Positions 1 to 6,197 of a stretch of DNA of 15,876 nt are shown piece by piece. Below the pieces are notes generated by a model. It made no database searches. It was not told the DNA's origin and saw nothing but the letters and a program-made list of their open reading frames with translations. Each line of letters begins with the position of its first letter. Within the stretch, counting starts at the first letter, position 1. The stretch is from Bacteroidales bacterium (GTDB lineage: Bacteria > Bacteroidota > Bacteroidia > Bacteroidales > WCHB1-69): positions 1 to 15,876 of the forward strand of contig JAFZUH010000069.1 in assembly GCA_017618435.1 (NCBI GenBank), given 5' to 3'. The translations under genes and the position numbers were made by a program.

Positions 1-1040
1 CAACTATCTGCATTATAATTGACTTGTGTCAAATTTGTATCACTAGCAAACGCATAATCTCCTATACTTGTTACTGAATTGGGAATTGTTATAGAGGTTA
101 ATTTACTACAACCAGAAAACGCATACGCAGGTATATGCCTGACATTATTACCAATATTGACAATGCTTAATTTTGAACAACCACGAAAAGAAGAACTTCC
201 CATTGTAATGCAACTATCCGCATTAAAATTAACTTGTGCTAAACCGCTACAACCATAAAATGTAGAATCTCCTATACTAACTACGGAATTACCTATATTT
301 AGCATATCTAATTTCTGAAAATTTCTAAATATATTTGTAGGAATTATCTTTACATTATTGCCTATATTCAAAGTTTTTATATTTGAACAACCAGAAAAAA
401 CACCAGTGCCTACTAATATGCAACTATCTGCATTATAATTGACTTGTGTCAAATTTGTATCACTAGCAAACGCATAATCGCCTATACTTGTTACTGAATT
501 ACCTATGGTTACAGTTGTTAAACCACTACAACCATAAAACGCATTAATTCCTATACTTGTTACTGATCTTCCTATTGTTACATTTTTTAAACTGCTACAA
601 TCATAAAACGCATAATCTCCTATACTTGTTACTGAATTACCTATGGTTACAGATGTAATAGACATATCACCACAAAAAGCATACGATTTGATGGTATCTA
701 TTGTATTGGGTATTATCAAATCAGTTATCAATTGGTTGTTAATATATAGATTATGACTAAATGATATAGGATTAGCATTGGCTCTTCCAAAATCAATCCT
801 ACACCATTGCTCAATTGTTCCTGTATAATTCGTTTTTGTTAAACCGCTACAACCAGAAAACGCATACGCAGGTATATGCCTTACATTATTACCAATATTG
901 ACAATGCTTAATTTTGAACAACCACTAAAAACAGGGAAAGAAGAACTTCCCATTGTAATGCAACTATCTGCATTATAATTGACTTGTGTCAAATTTGTAT
1001 CACTAGCAAACGCATAAATTCCTATACTTGTTACTGAATT
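1..1040 (-). repeat. Near-identical 80-bp DNA repeat, three copies inside the BspA-like gene
   Basis: Copies lie at 1-80, 421-500 and 961-1040. The first two differ only at base 60/480, and the third differs at two positions (58 and 59 of the unit). All three encode the same degenerate repeat, ASDTNLTQVNYNADS, joined to a canonical SVTSIG unit. Their spacings (420 and 540 bases) are multiples of three, so recombination between copies would keep the frame. Confidence 0.9.
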
Positions 1041-1451
1041 ACCTATGTTTACAGTTGTTAATCTACTACAACCAGAAAACGCATCATCTCCTATACTTGT
1101 TACTGAATTAGGTATGGTTACAGTTGTTAAACCACTACAACCAGAAAACGCATCATCTCCTATACTTGTTACTGAATTAGGTATGGTTACAAATGTTAAA
1201 TTTCTACAATTAAAAAACGCATCATATCCTATACTTGTTACTAAATAGGTTGCTCCATTATAAGTTACAGTAGCAGGTATGGCAATATATCCAGAATAAG
1301 ACTTTGCACCACTTGTTACCTCTACCGTATAAGGTGCCGTATTACTTGTAATGTTATAATAAATACCACCGCTAACAAAATTGTACGCCCAAGTGGTACG
1401 AGCAAACAGCATACTTGCTGCAAACACCAAAATGATATGTATCTTTTTCAT
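1..1451 (-). CDS. BspA-like leucine-rich-repeat surface protein (3' end beyond the window)
   Basis: The reading frame is open from ATG at 1451 down to base 1; I checked it triplet by triplet through most of the region and found no stop, giving at least 483 residues. It begins with a signal peptide (MKKIHIILVFAASMLFA, cut near residues 22-23). A short beta segment follows, then tandem repeats of about 23 residues of the form NSVTSIGxxAFxGCSxLTxVxIP, the BspA-type (LRR_5) repeat. Near the middle, bases 660-850, is the insert typical of this family (GTIEQWCRIDFGRANANP followed by LYINNQLITDLIIP). BspA-like proteins are surface adhesins that bind host or matrix proteins; that role is inferred. 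The C-terminus, where a T9SS signal or anchor would be, is not in the window. The start lies 4 bases after the stop of the 194-aa gene, so the two may be co-transcribed. Confidence 0.9.
   Translation of the reverse strand, partial: MKKIHIILVFAASMLFARTTWAYNFVSGGIYYNITSNTAPYTVEVTSGAKSYSGYIAIPATVTYNGATYLVTSIGYDAFFNCRNLTFVTIPNSVTSIGDDAFSGCSGLTTVTIPNSVTSIGDDAFSGCSRLTTVNIGNSVTSIGIYAFASDTNLTQVNYNADSCITMGSSSFPVFSGCSKLSIVNIGNNVRHIPAYAFSGCSGLTKTNYTGTIEQWCRIDFGRANANPISFSHNLYINNQLITDLIIPNTIDTIKSYAFCGDMSITSVTIGNSVTSIGDYAFYDCSSLKNVTIGRSVTSIGINAFYGCSGLTTVTIGNSVTSIGDYAFASDTNLTQVNYNADSCILVGTGVFSGCSNIKTLNIGNNVKIIPTNIFRNFQKLDMLNIGNSVVSIGDSTFYGCSGLAQVNFNADSCITMGSSSFRGCSKLSIVNIGNNVRHIPAYAFSGCSKLTSITIPNSVTSIGDYAFASDTNLTQVNYNADS
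106..925 (-). repeat. Near-identical 79-bp DNA repeat, two copies inside the BspA-like gene
   Basis: Bases 106-184 and 847-925 differ at one position only (141 versus 882). They encode the segment around KLSIVNIGNNVRHIPAYAF. The offset is 741 bases, again divisible by three. Identity at DNA level beyond what protein conservation needs suggests recent duplication or gene conversion within the gene. Confidence 0.85.
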
Positions 1452-1455
1452 TTTT

Positions 1456-2040
1456 TTATAATGTTGTAAATAATGTTAATAATCCAGACAAAGAAAGGTT
1501 TATCGCAGAATCTGTAGTAGATTTTATTATTTCTGTTAACACATCTTTAAAAGCATTGCTTTTAAAATCTTTTTTTGTGTTTTTTAGTAAATCTTCTATC
1601 TTCTGCTCTTCTTCTGCATAAATTTGCTTTAATAAATATTCATAATCATCAATAGTTATTCGTAATATTTCCGTATTAAACGAACTATCACCGAAGCGAT
1701 ACTCTTTTTTCATTATTGCACTAATATATCTACGTGCAACTTCATTTTCAAGACATAATTCAATACAACGAAGTGTATTTGCATTAACCTTTGCATGAGA
1801 TAAACTTTTATCAATTTCTTGTTTTATTGCTTTTTCATCTATAGGATATTTTAAATTTGCTTCATATCGCAATCGCTTTATTTTTGGTTCTGGTATCTTC
1901 AAAAAAAAACTTAACTCATAATTGCTTTTATCTTTATGTTCTTGAGAATTTATTATTTCATTAAAAATAAACACCTCAAAATCATTTTTATTCATAGATC
2001 CAAAACCATGTTCCAAATATTTTTCAATCAATTCTTGCAT
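1456..2040 (-). CDS. Uncharacterised 194-aa protein with a predicted N-terminal helix-turn-helix
   Basis: I do not recognise a named family. The protein is charged and helical, without signal peptide or clear membrane span. Residues about 17-64 look like a winged or simple helix-turn-helix: a helix at DFEVFIFNEII, then SNYELSFFLKIP, then a recognition-like helix EPKIKRLRYEANLKY. I recall similar 'YELS..L.IPE.K.K.LR.EA' segments in unannotated Bacteroidota proteins, but cannot cite a family. Residues 80-155 are mostly helical and charged. The last 35 residues are more hydrophobic (SAINLSLSGLLTLFTTL) and could pack against a membrane or partner protein. It follows the membrane-protein gene by 104 bases and ends 4 bases before the BspA-like gene on the same strand. 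Regulator, or cytoplasmic half of a two-gene membrane system, are both possible. Confidence 0.7.
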   Translation of the reverse strand: MQELIEKYLEHGFGSMNKNDFEVFIFNEIINSQEHKDKSNYELSFFLKIPEPKIKRLRYEANLKYPIDEKAIKQEIDKSLSHAKVNANTLRCIELCLENEVARRYISAIMKKEYRFGDSSFNTEILRITIDDYEYLLKQIYAEEEQKIEDLLKNTKKDFKSNAFKDVLTEIIKSTTDSAINLSLSGLLTLFTTL

Positions 2041-2144
2041 ACTTATTTTTATTGTTTTTTTGCCTATTGTTTATTTTGTTGTTTTATTGTTTTTGGCTTT
2101 ATTTATACTATTATTTTTCGTTAATTATTTATAATCTATTTGTT

Positions 2145-2861
2145 TTATTTCCCTATATCCAATTTTTCTTCCTTTTGCCGAACATATCTATATTTCACAT
2201 ATAACATGCTATAAAACCTCTCACGCATCCGGGACAATATAAAGATTAACAACAATATACCTACAGCAACCCAATTGTAAGCACAAACAGCAACAACCAA
2301 TGTTATCATGGTAGCACAACATACCCCCTTGAAGAAATCAGATAAGACATAACAACGATTATAATCTGCTTCATTCTTCAGATTAGAGGTTTCAACAAGA
2401 GCTCCATCTTTGGCTTCTCTTAACACTTTTTGGCCTGATATTCTTGGCAAAAGAAATATGAAAAATAGTATTTTATGCTTGTGCCATAATTTTTTACGGA
2501 ATATTATTCTTAACCGATAAGCAACCTTTCTGTAATGAATATATGTTGTTTTTTGTTTGGGTTTTTGTCTTAATTTTCGTAAATATCGGTGAAACCAACA
2601 AACTCGGAACATAAAGTAGCATTTGGGAATCTCAATAAAAAAGAACCTATCTATTGCCAAAATAAAATGTCCTTCCAAAAATAATATTGGAATAGCTACC
2701 ACCAGTGATAAAGCCACTTTATCATAACGAGCATATTCCTCACAATAAGGAAATAATGTTGACCATAGTGCCACAATTAGAAAGAGATTGAATAATATTC
2801 CAGTGAATATATGTACTACAAAATCACGATATGTTAAATTTCCATTTATATTCGTACTCAT
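2145..2861 (-). CDS. Uncharacterised membrane protein, about four transmembrane segments
   Basis: This 238-aa protein opens with a short polar stretch (NLTYRDF), then hydrophobic spans at about residues 14-34 and 48-70. A strongly basic central region covers about 80-130 (rich in K, R, H, Y), followed by a short hydrophobic piece (ILFFIFLLPR, about 131-140) and a soluble stretch 141-170. A closely spaced pair of spans lies at about 178-208, and the basic tail is RMRERFYSMLYVKYRYVRQ. This layout (two N-terminal spans, a cytoplasmic middle, a C-terminal hairpin and an arginine/tyrosine tail) resembles unannotated membrane proteins that often sit in accessory islands, but I cannot assign a family. 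It is the first gene of a minus-strand run with the 194-aa protein. No T9SS or lipoprotein signal is present. Confidence 0.7.
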   Translation of the reverse strand: MSTNINGNLTYRDFVVHIFTGILFNLFLIVALWSTLFPYCEEYARYDKVALSLVVAIPILFLEGHFILAIDRFFFIEIPKCYFMFRVCWFHRYLRKLRQKPKQKTTYIHYRKVAYRLRIIFRKKLWHKHKILFFIFLLPRISGQKVLREAKDGALVETSNLKNEADYNRCYVLSDFFKGVCCATMITLVVAVCAYNWVAVGILLLIFILSRMRERFYSMLYVKYRYVRQKEEKLDIGK

Positions 2862-2985
2862 AATGGGATATATTATATGTTAAAAACTGATTTCCATTGT
2901 TGCGGGTCTCTCCCCAAAAATGCACAACAAAAAAAGCACACGCCACCACACCGCCAGAAGTACGGGCGGAAAGCACGCGTTCGCT

Positions 2986-3013
2986 CGGCAGAAAAAACAA
3001 GTTTTTCCTGCCG
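2986..3013. repeat. Inverted repeat / hairpin
   Basis: CGGCAGAAAAAAC is followed by two bases and then GTTTTTCCTGCCG. The two arms pair over twelve positions with one mismatch, leaving a CAAG loop. No T-tract follows on either strand, so it is not a standard terminator. It may be the core of a dispersed intergenic repeat. Confidence 0.6.
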
Positions 3014-3197
3014 TCTAAAAAAGTATTTAGTAAACTATTAGAGAGAGAGAGAAGTAATCAAGCAGTTACGTTTTTCAAAGGCAAAAAACGGCAAGTTTTT
3101 CATAAAAAATCCAAGGCTGTTTGCTTCAAAGAATCTCATTTTTTCTCTGTATTTGTTTCTTTCGCTCAACAATTGCAATATCATAATAATCAAAGTA

Positions 3198-3205
3198 CAA
3201 ATGTA
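3198..3205 (-). promoter_or_regulatory. Possible Bacteroidota -7 element (TACATTTG, minus strand)
   Basis: Read on the minus strand the bases are TACATTTG, matching TAnnTTTG. I see no good -33 TTTG at the usual spacing. If used, transcription would start near 3190 and give the membrane-protein operon a leader of about 330 bases that includes the hairpin at 2986-3013. Confidence 0.3.
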
Positions 3206-3292
3206 GCACTTTTTTTAATAGGTTTTTCTTTTTTCGCTGCTTTTTTCAGGTTCTTTTTAGGTTCTATTTTCAAAACCTTGGCAAAACCTAAC

Positions 3293-3311
3293 GGACGCAC
3301 GCAGTGCGTCC
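3293..3311. repeat. Perfect palindrome, REP-like, abutting a stop codon
   Basis: GGACGCAC, loop GCA, GTGCGTCC: a perfect 8-bp stem in an otherwise AT-rich area. The right arm ends at 3311 and the TAG stop of the DUF4105 gene is 3312-3314, so on the minus strand the gene ends TAG-GGACGCAC. Similar TAGGGACGCAC palindromes occur as dispersed repeats in several bacteria (recalled, not searched). It could act as an mRNA-stabilising 3' hairpin for the DUF4105 gene; no T-tract follows, so intrinsic termination is unlikely. Confidence 0.7.
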
Positions 3312-4484
3312 CTACAAAATAAAATGTTTTTTTTGATTGGCAAGTCCAAACAAACGGGACATTATTATTAATAATATAGGTAAAACAGTAGAATTGAATT
3401 GTTGTGGCAACAATCCAAAACAACCGAAAGATACGATAAGACATATCGCATACAAACCGATAAGCCATACCGGTGTTTTTTTCAACATAAATAAAATGGC
3501 TATCGCCAATGGATTTGCCCACAATAGATTAAAATTGTCTTTAGTGGCATAATGATCGGAAAAGAACCATAAAAATATCACCAGAACAGACAAAACAGAT
3601 AAAAGCGTAAACAAAAGTATATCAAATGCTTTTGCATAAAATCCTTTTTTTATTTCCCAAAAACATAATATTAATGTCAAAACCAACACTCCCCAAAACA
3701 ATATGTCAGGCGTTATTAACGCTTTGTTGGGAGGAGGCAACAATTGGGCACTAAGTTGTTGTTTTTCTGATACCAATCCACCTTTTTGCCCTGCAAAAAC
3801 CAATGTGTCAAGTTGATTTTCAAGACAATTTGGCAAATACAAATAATCCCATGTCGTAATTTGTTTGTCCGTTCTTGCCCCCAAAGCAATATCTATGCCC
3901 AAACGCCACCAAAGCAAACTATCGGTATACAGATAATACAGACTCCGAAAGGTAGCCGGTTGAACTTCCATTTTTGTTTCAAAAACAGGTTTTCCTATCG
4001 CTTTTTGCAAAATATCCCGCACTCGCGTAGCACAATTATCACGGAAAAAATCGTATGAATAATAACGGTTTTCAGGCAAATAATTCTCTACAAGCAATTG
4101 ATACAAAGCATTTTTTTGTTCTGCATTCAAAGCAAGCACCTGCTCATTTACAGAACGTTGTTCATATTGATAAGAAAAAAGAAAATTGTCGAATGTACTT
4201 ACCCCTAACTCATAAAGCAGTTGTCCTTTGGCAAACTTGAAATAAAAATTATCTACATCAAAATTAAAAATTCCATAATTAAAAACGAGGTCAAGTGTGG
4301 AACCTTCGGCAAGTAACAGACTATCATCAACAATACGAATAGCCGTATGTCCGAATGCTTCATAAAATTCTTCTCCGGCACCACATGTCAAAACACTCAC
4401 TTTTGCCGATTGGGAAAGTTGTGCATGCAACATTAAGGTGCTGCAAAATAAACAAACCCATACAAAAAAACTCTTTGCTCTCAT
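3312..4484 (-). CDS. DUF4105 / Lnb N-terminal domain protein (probable lipoprotein N-acylation factor)
   Basis: This is a 390-aa protein. A signal peptide covers residues 1-21 (cleavage after LMLHA). The periplasmic domain, about 25-240, carries the marks of the DUF4105 family: CGAGEEFYEAFGHTAIRI (34-51, His46) and YSYDFFRDNCATRVRDIL (142-159, Cys151). His46 and Cys151 are the likely catalytic pair of a papain/NlpC-like fold. Five hydrophobic spans follow at about 257-278, 287-309, 319-336, 338-359 and 365-381. From family knowledge, InterPro calls this the Lnb N-terminal periplasmic domain, after a Bacteroides factor for N-acylation of lipoproteins; that role is inferred here. The gene is transcribed divergently from abfD. 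Its TAG stop directly adjoins a palindrome and may have been supplied by that element. Confidence 0.85.
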   Translation of the reverse strand: MRAKSFFVWVCLFCSTLMLHAQLSQSAKVSVLTCGAGEEFYEAFGHTAIRIVDDSLLLAEGSTLDLVFNYGIFNFDVDNFYFKFAKGQLLYELGVSTFDNFLFSYQYEQRSVNEQVLALNAEQKNALYQLLVENYLPENRYYSYDFFRDNCATRVRDILQKAIGKPVFETKMEVQPATFRSLYYLYTDSLLWWRLGIDIALGARTDKQITTWDYLYLPNCLENQLDTLVFAGQKGGLVSEKQQLSAQLLPPPNKALITPDILFWGVLVLTLILCFWEIKKGFYAKAFDILLFTLLSVLSVLVIFLWFFSDHYATKDNFNLLWANPLAIAILFMLKKTPVWLIGLYAICLIVSFGCFGLLPQQFNSTVLPILLIIMSRLFGLANQKKHFIL

Positions 4485-4498
4485 ACTTTAGAAAAAAA

Positions 4499-4506
4499 CA
4501 AAAGTA
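4499..4506 (-). promoter_or_regulatory. Possible -7 element for the DUF4105 gene
   Basis: The minus strand reads TACTTTTG, a match to TAnnTTTG. It ends only about 15 bases before the ATG at 4484, which would leave a leader of about 8 bases, unusually short. No well-spaced -33 TTTG is seen, so the true promoter may lie further up in the AT-rich spacer. Confidence 0.3.
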
Positions 4507-4599
4507 AATAAAAAACCTACAAGTTTTTGTTTTTTTTATCTTTTTTTCAAAAATTTTGTAAAAAAATATTTTTTCAAAGTTTAAAACAAAAAAAATTTG

Positions 4600-4607
4600 T
4601 ACTTTTG
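4600..4607 (+). promoter_or_regulatory. Probable -7 element of the 4-hydroxybutyrate operon
   Basis: TACTTTTG matches the Bacteroidota consensus TAnnTTTG on the plus strand. The expected start of transcription is near 4614, giving an abfD leader of about 120 AT-rich bases. The -33 TTTG at the usual 19-21-base spacing is not clear. The surrounding 4485-4733 spacer is dominated by A and T runs and has no gene I would defend. Confidence 0.45.
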
Positions 4608-4733
4608 CTTTATAAAAAGTAAAAAGCAGAATATTGCTTATCATACTAAATATCAAGAAAATATATTTATATGAGAAGTGCATTTTGTATATTATAATTA
4701 GATTATTGTTTAATTTTAAAAATATATAGAGAT

Positions 4734-6197
4734 ATGATGACAAGAGAAGAGTACATTGAAAGCCTTCGTAAAATGAAGCTGAATGTTTATTTGTTTGGAG
4801 AAAAAATAGAAAATCCTGTAGACCACCCGATTATTCGCCCATCGTTAAATTCAGTGGCTATGACCTACGAATTAGCACAAATGGAAGAATATAAAGATAT
4901 TATGACTGTTAAGTCAAATCTTACAGGCAAAACAATCAACAGATTCTGTCACCTGCATCAAAGCACCGAAGACCTTATTAATAAGGTAAAAATGCAAAGA
5001 TTGTGCGGACAAAAAACAGCCGCATGTTTCCAAAGATGTGTAGGTATGGATGCTTTCAATGCCATCTATTCAACCACATACGAAATGGACCAAAAATACG
5101 GTACAGAATATCACAAACGTTTCGTTGAATATATGAAATATGTTCAAGACAACGATTTGACCGTTGACGGTGCCATGACAGACCCCAAAGGCGACCGTGG
5201 CTTGGCTCCTTCCAAACAAGCAGACCCTGATTTGTATTTGCATATCGTAGAAGTCAGACCTGACGGTATCGTTGTAAAAGGTGCTAAAGCCCACCAAACA
5301 GGAGCCGTAAACTCTCACGAACATCTTATCATGCCAACCGTAGCCATGAAAGAAGATGACAAAGATTATGCAGTTTCATTTGCTATTCCATCAGATGCAG
5401 AAGGCATTACGATGATTTATGGTCGTCAATCTTGCGACACAAGAAAATTGGAACGTTTGCATGACATCGATTTGGGCAACTCTCAATTCGGCGGACATGA
5501 AGCATTGGTAATATTTGACAATGTGTTCATTCCAAACGACAGAGTTTTCATGTGCAAAGAATATGATTTTGCAGGTATGATGGTTGAACGTTTTGCCGGT
5601 TATCACCGTCAATCATACGGTGGTTGCAAAGTTGGTGTCGGTGATGTGCTTATCGGTGCCGCTGCTATCGCTGCCGAATACAATGGTGCAGCCAAAGCAA
5701 GCCACATAAAAGACAAACTTATCGAAATGAACCACTTGAACGAAACATTGTACGCTTGCGGTATCGCTTGTTCTTGCGAAGGTTGCAAAACCGCTGCCGG
5801 CAACTATCAGATAGATTTGTTATTAGCCAATGTATGTAAACAAAACGTTACCCGTTACCCGTACGAAATAGCACGTTTGGCAGAAGACATTGCTGGCGGT
5901 TTAATGGTTACCATGCCATCTGAAGAAGATTTGCGTAGCAAAGAAGTCGGCCACTATGTAGAAAAATATTTCAAAGGTGTAAACAGTGTGGCTACTGAAA
6001 ACAGAATGAGAATTCTTCGTTTGATAGAAAACTTGACCTTGGGTACCGCTGCCGTTGGTTACAGAACAGAATCAATGCACGGTGCAGGTTCTCCTCAAGC
6101 ACAAAGAATTATGATTTCTCGTCAATGCGATATGGAAAGCAAGAAAAAATTAGCCAAAAATATTGCACATATAGATGAATCTAAAAATATTCAATAA
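4734..6197 (+). CDS. abfD: 4-hydroxybutyryl-CoA dehydratase / vinylacetyl-CoA delta-isomerase
   Basis: AbfD dehydrates 4-hydroxybutyryl-CoA to crotonyl-CoA by a radical mechanism, using FAD and a [4Fe-4S] cluster, and isomerises vinylacetyl-CoA. The 487-aa product aligns from memory almost end to end with the Clostridium aminobutyricum enzyme. All four cluster ligands are present, shifted by one: Cys98 and Cys102 (ACFQRC), His291 (GYHRQSYGG) and Cys298. Glu256 (HEALVIFD), Lys299 and Glu446 (YRTESMHGAGSPQ) match residues implicated in catalysis. A loop near residue 402 is shorter than in C. aminobutyricum. An extra cysteine group (342, 346, 348, 351) is notable. The start may be either of two adjacent ATGs (4734 or 4737). 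It is the first gene of the operon, and its TAA overlaps the abfT ATG by one base. Confidence 0.97.
   Translation: MMTREEYIESLRKMKLNVYLFGEKIENPVDHPIIRPSLNSVAMTYELAQMEEYKDIMTVKSNLTGKTINRFCHLHQSTEDLINKVKMQRLCGQKTAACFQRCVGMDAFNAIYSTTYEMDQKYGTEYHKRFVEYMKYVQDNDLTVDGAMTDPKGDRGLAPSKQADPDLYLHIVEVRPDGIVVKGAKAHQTGAVNSHEHLIMPTVAMKEDDKDYAVSFAIPSDAEGITMIYGRQSCDTRKLERLHDIDLGNSQFGGHEALVIFDNVFIPNDRVFMCKEYDFAGMMVERFAGYHRQSYGGCKVGVGDVLIGAAAIAAEYNGAAKASHIKDKLIEMNHLNETLYACGIACSCEGCKTAAGNYQIDLLLANVCKQNVTRYPYEIARLAEDIAGGLMVTMPSEEDLRSKEVGHYVEKYFKGVNSVATENRMRILRLIENLTLGTAAVGYRTESMHGAGSPQAQRIMISRQCDMESKKKLAKNIAHIDESKNIQ

Larger units (their letters stand above)
2862..3311. other. 450-base intergenic region with hairpins and no convincing gene
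   Basis: This separates two minus-strand genes. Bases 2900-3015 are clearly richer in G and C than their surroundings and hold small inverted repeats: CCGCC 2951-2955 with GGCGG 2965-2969, and the hairpin at 2986-3013. Next come a short (GA)6 run at 3041-3052, a poly-pyrimidine stretch to about 3250, repeated AGGTTCT and CAAAACC words, and the palindrome at 3293-3311. A 141-codon plus-strand frame (2897-3322) crosses it, but its composition is unlike a protein. The region could be a long leader of the membrane-protein operon, a decayed repeat element, or both. Confidence 0.55.

Noticed and set aside
1..1040. CRISPR-like spacing of repeated DNA
   Set aside because: Repeats are inside an open reading frame, keep codon phase, encode BspA-type units and lack uniform unique spacers.
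1045..1248. Plus-strand frame with a repeated peptide (LQPENASSPILVTELG)
   Set aside because: It is the antisense of the BspA-like repeats; repetition is inherited from the real gene.
2041..2144. Separate promoter between the membrane protein and the 194-aa gene
   Set aside because: The 104-base gap is AT-rich with repeated ACAATAAA words, but no minus-strand TAnnTTTG element was found.
3041..3052. (GA)6 tract as a phase-variable microsatellite
   Set aside because: It is short and lies in non-coding DNA far from any start codon, so slippage would not switch a gene in an obvious way.
2897..3322. 141-codon plus-strand reading frame
   Set aside because: It spans hairpins, homopolymer runs and the palindrome; the peptide is low in complexity (K, F, S, R runs), lacks a recognisable domain and ends inside the DUF4105 gene on the other strand.
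3190..3522. 110-codon minus-strand frame overlapping the end of the DUF4105 gene
   Set aside because: It is a different frame of the DUF4105 3' end read on into the spacer; its lysine-rich tail comes from A-rich repeats.
4360..4743. 127-codon minus-strand frame over the divergent promoter region
   Set aside because: It is almost all F, K, I, L and Y from A/T runs and overlaps the start of the DUF4105 gene out of frame.
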